The translations under genes were made by a program, and so were the position numbers. A stretch of DNA of 17,983 nucleotides from Caryophanales bacterium (GTDB lineage Bacteria; Bacillota_I; Bacilli_A; RF39; UBA660), in assembly GCA_016291895.1 (NCBI GenBank), contig JAEEZO010000051.1, positions 1 through 17,983 of the forward strand. The letters run 5' to 3'. The first letter of the stretch is position 1. Each line of letters starts with the position of its first letter. The notes under the pieces are model-generated. The model searched no databases. It was not told the origin of the DNA and worked only from the letters and a program-made list of their open reading frames with translations. Positions 7,736-14,976 of this stretch are shown piece by piece.

Positions 7736-8175
7736 TAGAAATAATTTGCTTTCAAGAAAGAAATAAGATTAGATCTTGTCAATTCTCCTTCTTCACGAGC
7801 AATTAGCTTTCCATCACTTACAACAGCGGTTGTAGGTGTACCATTAGCATCAAAGAAAGTCCATAATGCATTATAATCTTCTTCATTATCAATCGTGTTT
7901 GTATTAATATAATAAACTTTCATTTTATATTGTTTAGCAACACTTTCTATTGTTGGCCTGAAACTAATACAATGACTACAATCATCACGACCAATTAAGA
8001 TAATATTTTTCTCTTTTTCCTTAATAATTGATTGTAGTTTACTATAACTAACTTCTTCAATTAAATCACTTGATTTACCATCTTTTATGAAGGCATAAAC
8101 AGTTAGAGCAATAAAAAGAACAACTCCAACCATTATTATTATACTTGTTAAATTATTATTTTTCTTTGATTTCAT
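7735..8175 (-). CDS. Membrane-anchored thioredoxin-like protein, CSHC
   Basis: A 146-aa protein with one N-terminal membrane anchor (about residues 10-30) and an external thioredoxin fold (inference from the positive N-terminus). The redox motif is CSHC (66-69) and the usual cis-proline is in GTPT (Pro114). It is expected to act in thiol-disulfide exchange at the cell surface. It resembles the thioredoxin-like bacteriocin-accessory type more than canonical thioredoxin (WCGPC is absent). It is paralogous to the protein at 8617-9117: both have the anchor, CSHC, a VYY strand and a late TP. The ATG overlaps the end of the PH-domain gene by 20 bases. Its partner or substrate is unknown. Confidence 0.85.
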   Translation of the reverse strand: MKSKKNNNLTSIIIMVGVVLFIALTVYAFIKDGKSSDLIEEVSYSKLQSIIKEKEKNIILIGRDDCSHCISFRPTIESVAKQYKMKVYYINTNTIDNEEDYNALWTFFDANGTPTTAVVSDGKLIAREEGELTRSNLISFLKANYF

Positions 8176-8617
8176 TTTTTACCTCTTCTTTTGCATAATT
8201 ATTTTTCTTATCTTCTAACATTATACGATTAACATATGTTTCAATTTCGTCTAAACTAGATTTTTCAAGATTTGATATATAAACTAATTCTTTAGCGGTA
8301 TCAATTATTACCATACCCCAGAATAATCCCGCATGAATTTTTAAATCATTAAATAAGTCTGGGGTAATACTGGTTATAAAATATCCAAACATAACACGTT
8401 TTTGACCAATAATAATTCTTTTATTAGTAAGCGCTACAACTGCAGTTTGAAATAAAGATGTGTTTGTATCATTCTTCTGTCCACAAAAAGCATATAATAC
8501 TTTTTCATCTTTATCTAAGATTTTTTCAATAACATCAGAATGTTTTCTAATTCTTGATGCAATTGTAAAAGAATATTTTCTTTTAAAACGTGATGCTAAA
8601 TTATATACCTTTCCCAT
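8156..8617 (-). CDS. Bacterial PH-domain protein (YokE-like)
   Basis: A 153-aa protein whose middle, ALTNKRIIIGQK with surrounding beta strands, matches the short bacterial PH-like domain (bPH_3/YokE type). The N-terminus is a basic helix (FKRKYSFTIASRIRKH). The C-terminus is a long charged helix, from about SSLDEIETYVNRIM onward. It has no membrane segment, so it is likely cytoplasmic. It is sandwiched between two thioredoxin-like genes: its ATG overlaps the upstream stop (TAATG) and its end overlaps the next gene by 20 bases. The family function is not defined; binding to a membrane or protein partner is inference. Confidence 0.75.
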   Translation of the reverse strand: MGKVYNLASRFKRKYSFTIASRIRKHSDVIEKILDKDEKVLYAFCGQKNDTNTSLFQTAVVALTNKRIIIGQKRVMFGYFITSITPDLFNDLKIHAGLFWGMVIIDTAKELVYISNLEKSSLDEIETYVNRIMLEDKKNNYAKEEVKNEIKEK

Positions 8618-9117
8618 TAAATAACACCTACTTTTCTAAACCATGTCGTTAATTCATCATAAGTCATCTCACCTGATACAGAATCAACTAATTCTTGATT
8701 TTCAAATACACCCATACTTGGTGTACCTTCTTGTTCTATTTTGGCCCAAATAAAATTCCAATCTTCTTCTGTTTCAATACTATATGCATCTAGATAATAA
8801 ACTTTAATATCATTCTCATTAGCAAATTTTGTAATTACAGGTTTAAACGCAATACAATGACTACAATCAGGCCTTCCTAATAATAACACAAATTTATCAC
8901 TAGATTTATATAAATCATAAAATTTTTCTGTATCAATTTCAATATAATTACTTTCTTTAAAATCTTTTAGAGGATCACGACCTTTAATAGATACAAAGAT
9001 TGAAAGTCCTACTAAAAGAACAATACTTAATGCAATTATCGTTTTTCCTAGGATATTATCAGATTCTTTTAAATCTTCAAAATCTTTATCAATGACATCT
9101 TCTTTTTCTTTAGCCAT
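8617..9117 (-). CDS. Membrane-anchored thioredoxin-like protein, CSHC (paralogue)
   Basis: A 166-aa protein: an acidic cytoplasmic head, one membrane helix (about residues 25-44), and a thioredoxin-like domain with CSHC (85-88) and cis-proline in GTPS (Pro133). It pairs with the similar protein two genes downstream. Together with the PH-domain protein it forms a coupled three-gene unit for extracytoplasmic thiol chemistry (inference). I start it at ATG 9117, 6 bases after AGGTG; the TTG just before is in frame but less likely. Its own extended -10 promoter lies at 9135-9143. Whether it oxidises, reduces or isomerises is not determined from the sequence. Confidence 0.85.
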   Translation of the reverse strand: MAKEKEDVIDKDFEDLKESDNILGKTIIALSIVLLVGLSIFVSIKGRDPLKDFKESNYIEIDTEKFYDLYKSSDKFVLLLGRPDCSHCIAFKPVITKFANENDIKVYYLDAYSIETEEDWNFIWAKIEQEGTPSMGVFENQELVDSVSGEMTYDELTTWFRKVGVI

Positions 9118-9134
9118 CAAAACACCTCGTTTAA

Positions 9135-9143
9135 ATTATAACA
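9135..9143 (-). promoter_or_regulatory. Extended -10 promoter of the thioredoxin-like operon
   Basis: TGTTATAAT on the minus strand, 18 bases upstream of ATG 9117, giving a very short leader with AGGTG. No clear -35. Confidence 0.65.
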
Positions 9144-9149
9144 TATATT

Positions 9150-9833
9150 TTAAATTCCTTTAATTATTGTTTTAAAAAAGTTAATTATAACATCAAGGAC
9201 ATCTCTATTTCTAGAAGAATCATTTTCTTCACTCCATATACCTAGATGTTTCTCTTTAGCTTTATTTTCAATATCTTTTAATTGTTCTGTATATTTATAT
9301 TCTTTATAAAGATACTTTAACTCAGCATATCCTTTTCTTAGTAATTCTTTTTGAACCATTTTATTATCAGCATATAAATAAACTAGTGGTCTATCATATT
9401 TATCTTTTTTATCACTATTTTCTTCATATTCAATTTGTAATACTTTAGCTTTTTTTAATATATTACAAGTATAATCACTAGCTTCTTTTCCATATTTTTC
9501 AACTGGTTTTTCTGGAGTTACACTTTCAGGGGTATCAATTGCAAGTAATCTTACTCTTTCTTTTTTTCCATCAATAATTAAATAAGCTGTATCACCATCA
9601 ATACATTTACTAAATTTAACTTCAATTAATTTCTTGTTATTACATGAAGGTTCTACTACTTTTTGATTATTATCATAAATCCATTTATTATTCTTTTTCT
9701 TAATAATATACCAATTATCATTGTCTATTCCATAATAATTACCATTACAATATATAATACTATCATTTTTAATACTTGCAGATGTAATTAAAGGAAACAT
9801 TATTAAGAAAAAGAAGAACATTATCTTTTTCAT
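9150..9833 (-). CDS. Secreted thermonuclease-like (SNase) protein
   Basis: A 227-aa protein with a signal peptide (about residues 1-20: KK, FFFFLIMFPLIT, then SAS) and a staphylococcal-nuclease domain (70-200). All catalytic positions are visible: Asp81 in IDGDT, Arg95, Asp100, Thr101, Glu103 in RLLAIDTPE, and Arg148 in DRPL. It should cleave DNA and RNA outside the cell with Ca2+. The last residues (DVLDVIINFFKTIIKGI) form an amphipathic helix. Between the signal and nuclease is a small Tyr/Trp-rich region (27-64, with Cys29 and Cys64 perhaps paired) that the minimal nuclease lacks. GGAGGA lies before the ATG. It is separated from the upstream unknown gene by 23 bases. Confidence 0.93.
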   Translation of the reverse strand: MKKIMFFFFLIMFPLITSASIKNDSIIYCNGNYYGIDNDNWYIIKKKNNKWIYDNNQKVVEPSCNNKKLIEVKFSKCIDGDTAYLIIDGKKERVRLLAIDTPESVTPEKPVEKYGKEASDYTCNILKKAKVLQIEYEENSDKKDKYDRPLVYLYADNKMVQKELLRKGYAELKYLYKEYKYTEQLKDIENKAKEKHLGIWSEENDSSRNRDVLDVIINFFKTIIKGI

Positions 9834-9848
9834 TCTTCCTCCAATATT

Positions 9849-9877
9849 ATTATATACTATTTAATTCTTTTTTGTAA
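9849..9877 (-). promoter_or_regulatory. Possible promoter of the nuclease gene
   Basis: TATAAT (9849-9854, minus) with a poor -35 TTACAA (9872-9877), 17 bases apart. It overlaps the end of the 270-aa gene. The -10 match alone could be chance in AT-rich DNA. Confidence 0.4.
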
Positions 9878-10669
9878 CTTTAATACTTTAGAAATAGTAA
9901 CTTTTTTAGGATATTTTATACCCATTGAATCCAAACACTCTGACAAAGGATTATCTAACTCCATATGATTACTTAATCTATCATCATTTATTCCTAATGT
10001 ATAATTTTGATAATCATTGATATTATAAAATAATTTTTTACTTATTTTCAAAAAAATTGGTTGATAATTAATATAGTCTATTTCTTCATTATCTTCTAAG
10101 ATGGAAGATCCTTTTGAAGTATCATATAGTATAGGATTAGCATTAAGGACTACTCTTCTTAATACATTTAAATCATGATATTTATCTTTTTCAGTATATC
10201 CCATACAAACTTTTAATCTTCCACAATAAAATTCATTAATATCATGTAACTCTTTAAAAGTAAAATTATTCTTTTTAAAGACTCCACTAAAAATTCTTTT
10301 AGCTTCATCATCAGTTACTGATAAACCTAAATCAAAATCAATCTTTGGTACAACTTCTATTAAAGGTACTAAATCACTACAATAATCTATACCTTCTAAT
10401 GAATAAATAATTCCATTATGAAGGCACATAAAATGATTTTCATCTATGCGATAAAAAATTGATAACAAAGACTCATATTTATGTTTACTATCAAAACGTA
10501 ATAATTTCTCAAACTTAACGGCAATTAAACTAACAGCTCCATTATCCATTGTTGTATTAATAGTTTTAGCACCAGAATCATTTCCTTTTTTTTCTTCCTC
10601 AAGAGATAAATATGGTCTATTAATATTTAGATATCCAACATAATAATTTTCAACATCATTTTTTTGCAT
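9857..10669 (-). CDS. 270-aa protein of unknown function
   Basis: A soluble, charged protein with alternating beta and helix patterns and no signal peptide or membrane helix. It contains two Cys-containing strands (EFYCGRLKVCMGY near 145-157), a hydrophobic strand-rich part at 25-105 and a basic C-terminal helix (KVLKLQKRIK). I recognise no family. The start is ATG 10669, with GGAG six bases upstream; the longer TTG start at 10735 is inside the promoter. It is transcribed away from the CAT-like gene and may run into the nuclease gene 23 bases downstream. The pairing of a likely cytosolic protein with a secreted nuclease does not reveal its role. Confidence 0.7.
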   Translation of the reverse strand: MQKNDVENYYVGYLNINRPYLSLEEEKKGNDSGAKTINTTMDNGAVSLIAVKFEKLLRFDSKHKYESLLSIFYRIDENHFMCLHNGIIYSLEGIDYCSDLVPLIEVVPKIDFDLGLSVTDDEAKRIFSGVFKKNNFTFKELHDINEFYCGRLKVCMGYTEKDKYHDLNVLRRVVLNANPILYDTSKGSSILEDNEEIDYINYQPIFLKISKKLFYNINDYQNYTLGINDDRLSNHMELDNPLSECLDSMGIKYPKKVTISKVLKLQKRIK

Positions 10670-10671
10670 AA

Positions 10672-10705
10672 AAACTCCAAGTTTATAACTATATAAACTC
10701 CAAGT
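10672..10705. repeat. Direct repeat and palindrome in the divergent promoter region
   Basis: AAACTCCAAGT occurs at 10672-10682 and at 10695-10705, an offset of 23 bases. Between them is a perfect inverted repeat GTTTATA-ACTA-TATAAAC (10681-10698). They fall between the -10 box and ATG of the 270-aa gene, where an operator or a leader structure could act. One copy of the repeat carries the ribosome site, so duplication of that site is another reading. Confidence 0.5.
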
Positions 10706-10707
10706 AT

Positions 10708-10735
10708 ATTTTATATGTTTATTATTAATTGTCAA
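10708..10735 (-). promoter_or_regulatory. Promoter of the 270-aa gene
   Basis: A perfect -35 TTGACA (10730-10735), a 16-base spacer and -10 TAAAAT (10708-10713) on the minus strand. It overlaps the putative promoter of the divergent CAT-like gene. Confidence 0.6.
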
Positions 10736-10746
10736 TATTGTATAAT
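10718..10746 (+). promoter_or_regulatory. Promoter of the CAT-like gene
   Basis: Perfect -10 TATAAT (10741-10746) preceded by TTG. The -35 at 17 bases (TTTATT) is weak. The start near 10753 leaves a short leader with GGTGAT before ATG 10763. Confidence 0.5.
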
Positions 10747-10762
10747 TAAATTGGTGATAAGA

Positions 10763-11416
10763 ATGAATGAATTTGATATGGAAAATTCCAGTAGATATAA
10801 TACTTATACTTGGTTTAAGAGTTTTAGTAATAGTACATATGGTGTTAATGTTAAATTAGATGTTACAAAAATAGTTAAATTAACAAAAGAAAGAAATGAA
10901 TTATTTTTTATTAATTTTCTTTTTATTATTTTAAAAGGATTAAATAATACACCTGAAATGAGAATGCGTTTAATTGATGATAAACCATATATCTTTGATG
11001 ATATTAATCCTGCTTTTACAGTTATGACAAAAGCTGGTACTTTTGAAAATGTAAGATTAAAAAATAATACTAATTATCAAGAATTCTATAAAGCCGCTAA
11101 AGAAGTTATTGAAGAAAGTAAAAATAAAGAAAAAATTATAAAATGTGATTATAATCCCACAAACATGTATAACGAGTATTATATTACTTGTACTCCATGG
11201 CTTGATTTTGTAAGTTTAACCCATCCAATTCCTGATGATAAATCTTCACAGACTGTTCCTAGAGTATGTTGGGGTAAATTTATAGATAATAATGGTAAAT
11301 ACGAATTAACATTAAATATTACTGTAAGTCATATCTTTGTAGATGGCTACCCTCTTTCTCAAACATTTTTAAAAATACAAGAATTACTTGATAACTGTGA
11401 AAACATATTAAAATAA
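10763..11416 (+). CDS. Chloramphenicol acetyltransferase-like protein
   Basis: A 217-aa protein, the normal length for type A CAT trimers, which transfer acetyl from acetyl-CoA to chloramphenicol. The active-site motif is SHIFVDGY, giving catalytic His190 and structural Asp194. The preceding PWLDF (145-149) matches the CAT PW-F strand. The residue equivalent to the transition-state Ser148 of CAT is Thr142. In CATs the motif is usually HHxVCDG; here the first His is Ser. These changes mean the natural substrate may not be chloramphenicol, so I do not call it a resistance gene. ATG 10763 follows GGTGAT by 5 bases. The next gene may be in the same transcript, as no terminator separates them. Confidence 0.8.
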   Translation: MNEFDMENSSRYNTYTWFKSFSNSTYGVNVKLDVTKIVKLTKERNELFFINFLFIILKGLNNTPEMRMRLIDDKPYIFDDINPAFTVMTKAGTFENVRLKNNTNYQEFYKAAKEVIEESKNKEKIIKCDYNPTNMYNEYYITCTPWLDFVSLTHPIPDDKSSQTVPRVCWGKFIDNNGKYELTLNITVSHIFVDGYPLSQTFLKIQELLDNCENILK

Positions 11417-11426
11417 AATTGATATA

Positions 11427-11435
11427 TGATATAAT
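11427..11435 (+). promoter_or_regulatory. Extended -10 promoter of the 135-aa gene
   Basis: TGATATAAT 11 bases after the CAT-like stop codon, identical to those of tmRNA and the phospholipase-like gene. The start should fall near 11442, just before AAGGAGAT. Confidence 0.6.
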
Positions 11436-11453
11436 AAGAATAAGGAGATTAAA

Positions 11454-11861
11454 ATGGATAAAAAAGATAAAGGGTTAATATTAATTATTATAGGAGTTCT
11501 ATTATTATTTGTAATAGGTATACATACAAAGCTTTCCGTTAAAGAAAATAATGAAATTCCTAACGATTACATTGCAATTTTTCATGGTGGTGTTGGTGAA
11601 AGAACATATGAAACATATATCTATAAAATAGATAATGGTCAACCTAATATGGGATTTAAATATATAAATGTAACTAGTACAACAACTTCTTATGGAAGTC
11701 CAAGATGGGAACATCGAGTTACTGAAAGAGGTACTGTTGATTTTACTGATGGAGTCTTCATTGTTGCTGAAAAGAATCATGCTTATTCATATGTTACGGT
11801 ACCAAAAAGTAATGAGACTTATACTATTGAAGAATTTCAAGCAAAATTTATAATGAATTAA
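11454..11861 (+). CDS. Membrane-anchored protein of unknown function, 135 aa
   Basis: One membrane helix at residues 7-24 (basic start MDKKDKG, then LILIIIGVLLLFVIGI) and a beta-rich outer domain with repeated Thr/Tyr strands (YETYIYKI, INVTSTTTSYGS, RGTVDF). There is no lipoprotein Cys, so it is probably an uncleaved anchor. I recognise no family. AAGGAG lies 7 bases before the ATG. It follows the CAT-like gene by 37 bases, may share its transcript, and ends within the A tract of a bidirectional terminator facing the DUF4176/lipase operon. Confidence 0.75.
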   Translation: MDKKDKGLILIIIGVLLLFVIGIHTKLSVKENNEIPNDYIAIFHGGVGERTYETYIYKIDNGQPNMGFKYINVTSTTTSYGSPRWEHRVTERGTVDFTDGVFIVAEKNHAYSYVTVPKSNETYTIEEFQAKFIMN

Positions 11862-11888
11862 AAAAGATTGGAAAAACCAATCTTTTTT
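11860..11888. terminator. Bidirectional terminator between the 135-aa gene and the lipase operon
   Basis: GATTGG / CCAATC stem with an AAAAA loop, extended by A6 on the left and T6 on the right. It contains part of the stop codons of both convergent genes (TAA 11859-11861 and TAA 11889-11887). Confidence 0.9.
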
Positions 11889-12144
11889 ATTTTATCTCTT
11901 CATCATTCGTTTTCTTATAAGATTCCACATCTAATCCTTTGAATAATACTTTATCAATCTGTTCTTTTTTAAAAGATAAAACATTTTCTATTGTTGTTAA
12001 ACCAACTGGATAAAGACATGCTACATAATCATTTTCTTTTTTAGTATCGGCAACAATAAACTTGCAATAACCAATTATCATTAATTTAGCGATACCGTCT
12101 TTTAAAGTAACAATGCTACCAATAGGTAATAATTCTTCTTTCAT
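11887..12144 (-). CDS. DUF4176-family protein
   Basis: An 85-aa protein beginning MKEELLPIGSIVTLKDGIAKLMIIGY, the signature of DUF4176: a short beta-rich domain with a conserved LPIGSxVxLK and LMIIGY. The family has no defined enzyme activity and is often encoded beside type VII (LXG-type) effectors, from memory of published loci. ATG 12144 is chosen for AAGGAG 7 bases upstream and lies 17 bases below the lipase stop, so it is the last gene of that operon. It could be a chaperone or accessory for the effector; it has no membrane segment or signal, which makes an outer-face immunity role less likely (inference). Confidence 0.8.
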   Translation of the reverse strand: MKEELLPIGSIVTLKDGIAKLMIIGYCKFIVADTKKENDYVACLYPVGLTTIENVLSFKKEQIDKVLFKGLDVESYKKTNDEEIK

Positions 12145-12161
12145 TATTCTCTCCTTATTTT

Positions 12162-14357
12162 TTATAATAATTGTAAAATATTTACTTTTCCCGGATTTAA
12201 ACACCAATTCAAATAAATTAGAAGTGCCTTCATATCACCGTGGAATGTATTATATAATTCTTGATAATAATCTTCTCCATATATTTCAATTATCATTTCT
12301 TTAAATGCTTTATAATCATTATTTGAATCATTTGATTCGATGATATTACCATTTTCATCAAACGATCCATATCGAGATAACTCTACAACATAAGGCAAAT
12401 GAACACCTGAAAATAATACTTCTAATTTTTGAAGGTTAAGAATCGTATCAACATTAAAGAGATCCATATTATATTGGAATAAAGAAAGGATTTTATTTAA
12501 CGTCGTTTTATTTTCATTTAAGAATTTAAAAACATCATTAAGATTTATCTTTCCGTCTCCCTTTTCAAGACTCTCAATATATGAATCTAATTCATCTAAT
12601 AGATATTCTGTTCCATCACTTCCATGATTATCAGCAAGAATAAGGCCTGCAATAAGTCCAGGAATACCTAATAATCTAAGGCCTACCAAGCCACCACCAA
12701 CAGTTAAACCTGTATCAACATTTGCTTTATTATCATGACATAATTTTGATATTTCTTTCAATAATTCGATGTAATAACTAGTTACCATTTCGCTTAGATA
12801 ACTATCATCAGATAAGGCTACTTGTCGAGCACTATCAATAGCGCTTTGATAATCAAGAGGGATTATCTTTGCATATTTATTATAGGCGTTATTACATAAT
12901 TTTTCATCACTATATGTTGATACTACATCACCTTGAGCTATATATAATTTCAAATGATTATTACTTGCAATTTCATCAACATTACTATTAGCATCAGTAC
13001 TAAATGGATTATATAGAATTAAATCATTTAATTTATCTTTATATTCATTATAATACGTTAAATATGCATGTTCAGCTAATCCACCACCTAAAGAATAACC
13101 ACCAACATTTACCTTATCATATTTATTAAGATATGTTTTTAAAAACTCTTCAGCTTGGGCTCTTTGACTATTATATTGACTAGATAATGCTACATTTGAT
13201 ACTGCATCAACACCAGTTCCACCAACATCTTTCATGACAGGATACAAATCATATAATAAATCATCAAATTCATATGGATTTGTACAATTGTAATAAACTA
13301 ATGCTGTATTTGATTTATCTTCTAATACAATGGCATCAAAACCATCATTTCCACTAACAGCATCAACAATTTTTAATTCTCCAAAGCCATATGTTACTAA
13401 ATGACCTAAGAAAAGATTCTTAAAAGCTTTATCTTTAAATTTATCTTTATCTCTCATTAGAGTATCAGTATCAATAGAAGCACTTAAATAATCACTTGCT
13501 GTATATCCATATGATGAATCGAACGTTTCCAAAAATAATTCATTAATTGTTTTGCCTTTAATCGATTCTAAATCTCCTTCATAGAAATACTCCAAAAAGC
13601 TTAAATTGGCTAACATAACATTTTGTAAATCACTAAATTCACTAAACAATCCACTAACATTAATTTGTGAATCATATTTAGTCATCAAAAGAAGTGATTC
13701 TAACATAATAGTCGCTAGGGGATTATTACTACCACTATTAATGAAATCACCATTTATTAAATCATCAATAGTTGTTTTACCTTCAAATAGTAAATCGATT
13801 ATCTCATCCATGTTTTTTTCTAACTTAGAATCAATACCAACATATAATAATACCGAAATATTAATATTTTCCGTTAAATCTTTATTATTATTTTTTATAG
13901 TATCACATTCCGTAGCAACTGTTTTTTTGTAATTACTATTATAATATGATAGCAATTCACCATCAAAATAACTGCTCTCACTTTTATTTGGTAAAAAACT
14001 ATCAAGTTCTATTTTACAATTATTTAATTCATCAATTATCTTAGTATACATTTCTAAGTCAATTGAAATGTTACTTTCTAGTTGATTAGATGCACTACTT
14101 TTAGGTTGATTATAAGAACTTGATGGGGATGAATTCAAATTAAAAGAATTATTAATTGTATATATCGTTTCCCCTACTGTTAAATCTTTAGAAAGCGTCA
14201 TTTCATATTTATCAAATTTAACTACATAATCATTATTCGCATTAATCTCATATCGAATATTGGTCATATCATAATCAGCAATATTATTTTTCATATATTC
14301 AAGAACATATGTAATATTATCTTCAGTTAGTTTAAAAGGAAATAAAGAATTAAGCAT
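12162..14357 (-). CDS. Large lipase-like protein, candidate type VII secretion effector
   Basis: A 731-aa protein without signal peptide. Residues 1-70 are a small alpha/beta region, followed by a Ser/Asn-rich linker (70-92). Helices follow to about 310, then a lipase/alpha-beta hydrolase core. The nucleophile elbow is GYSLGGG with Ser422. Candidate Asp477 is in QGDVVS and candidate His578 in DNHGSDG. A Gly-rich hydrophobic segment lies at about 550-576, and a helical tail ends the protein. It resembles class 3/Mbeg1-like (DUF2974) lipases, which act on membrane lipids. The start ATG 14357 overlaps the 107-aa gene by 8 bases with AGGTGA before it. Its operon (three small helical proteins, then DUF4176) is like that of LXG or TslA-type secreted lipases, but there is no LXG-domain match I can see. 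Confidence 0.72.
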   Translation of the reverse strand: MLNSLFPFKLTEDNITYVLEYMKNNIADYDMTNIRYEINANNDYVVKFDKYEMTLSKDLTVGETIYTINNSFNLNSSPSSSYNQPKSSASNQLESNISIDLEMYTKIIDELNNCKIELDSFLPNKSESSYFDGELLSYYNSNYKKTVATECDTIKNNNKDLTENINISVLLYVGIDSKLEKNMDEIIDLLFEGKTTIDDLINGDFINSGSNNPLATIMLESLLLMTKYDSQINVSGLFSEFSDLQNVMLANLSFLEYFYEGDLESIKGKTINELFLETFDSSYGYTASDYLSASIDTDTLMRDKDKFKDKAFKNLFLGHLVTYGFGELKIVDAVSGNDGFDAIVLEDKSNTALVYYNCTNPYEFDDLLYDLYPVMKDVGGTGVDAVSNVALSSQYNSQRAQAEEFLKTYLNKYDKVNVGGYSLGGGLAEHAYLTYYNEYKDKLNDLILYNPFSTDANSNVDEIASNNHLKLYIAQGDVVSTYSDEKLCNNAYNKYAKIIPLDYQSAIDSARQVALSDDSYLSEMVTSYYIELLKEISKLCHDNKANVDTGLTVGGGLVGLRLLGIPGLIAGLILADNHGSDGTEYLLDELDSYIESLEKGDGKINLNDVFKFLNENKTTLNKILSLFQYNMDLFNVDTILNLQKLEVLFSGVHLPYVVELSRYGSFDENGNIIESNDSNNDYKAFKEMIIEIYGEDYYQELYNTFHGDMKALLIYLNWCLNPGKVNILQLL

Positions 14358-14673
14358 TAGAATCACCTACTTTTCCTTTTGATAAATCATAAGATAGTTG
14401 ATCATCTAACTCTTTTGCTTTTTTATTTAAATCAATACAACGAGAATTAATATTACTTATTAATGATTCAATACTTTTTATTTCTTTTTCTAATTCTTCT
14501 TTAACATGACTAGTTAAATAATCACCATCTTTTGGATCTTCAATCATATCAAGTAATTCTGTATACTTTTCTTTTATTTTTTCTAACTTAGGTATAAGAG
14601 TCCCCTTTGTGTCTTTTTCATAGTTTGCAACTTGATTACGATATTTATAACTTATTTTAATACCATCATCCAT
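14350..14673 (-). CDS. Small helical protein of the type VII-like operon (107 aa)
   Basis: Nearly all helix by composition: two long charged helices (about 6-44 and 52-95) joined by a turn near DPKDGDYL (46-53), the shape of an ESX-type helical hairpin. There is no WXG motif, no membrane segment and no signal. The third gene of the operon, its end overlaps the lipase ATG by 8 bases, which suggests coupled, matched amounts. AGGAGAG lies before ATG. It is probably a partner that binds the helical part of the lipase (inference). The exact family, DUF3130/DUF3958-like or other, cannot be set without a search. Confidence 0.68.
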   Translation of the reverse strand: MDDGIKISYKYRNQVANYEKDTKGTLIPKLEKIKEKYTELLDMIEDPKDGDYLTSHVKEELEKEIKSIESLISNINSRCIDLNKKAKELDDQLSYDLSKGKVGDSNA

Positions 14674-14682
14674 AAATCTCTC

Positions 14683-14976
14683 CTAATTAACCATCTTATC
14701 AATTGCATCGTTAACACTATCATATGATGATATTATTTTATTAAGATTTGATGATAAACTTGTATTGCGATTATTAATAACATTTTTGGAATTAGCTAAA
14801 TAAGATAAAAATTTATCTTTATATTTTTTTCCAGCATTACTATTAAATTCTTCATCAAATATCTGCATATCATCTATCATATCTTCAATAACTTTTATCA
14901 TTTGACTATTTTTATTGATAATACCTTTTTCAAACTCTCTAATATTCATAGTATCGATTACATAATTAGTTTCCAT
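14683..14976 (-). CDS. WXG100-like small helical protein (97 aa)
   Basis: A 97-aa hairpin: helix at about 11-43, then SNAGKKYKDKF (46-56) where WXG100 proteins have WxGxA..F, then a second helix. Asn47-Ala48-Gly49 takes the place of Trp-x-Gly, so the turn motif is degenerate. Length and position fit the ESAT-6/WXG100 fold. The start is ATG 14976, with GAGGT upstream inside the preceding gene and an 11-base overlap. The second gene of the operon, probably a secreted or co-secreted partner of the lipase (inference). Confidence 0.72.
   Translation of the reverse strand: METNYVIDTMNIREFEKGIINKNSQMIKVIEDMIDDMQIFDEEFNSNAGKKYKDKFLSYLANSKNVINNRNTSLSSNLNKIISSYDSVNDAIDKMVN

Noticed and set aside
10763..11416. 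Acquired chloramphenicol-resistance gene
   Set aside because: No mobile element, no plasmid-type flanks and altered active-site neighbours; base composition matches the surroundings.
11505..11780. Minus-strand open frame antisense to the 135-aa gene
   Set aside because: The plus-strand frame has AAGGAG, a promoter and a terminator; the antisense frame has none of these.
12162..14357. LXG-domain toxin
   Set aside because: There is no LxG signature at the N-terminus that I can see; the lipase motif and the neighbours support a type VII link, but not an LXG assignment.
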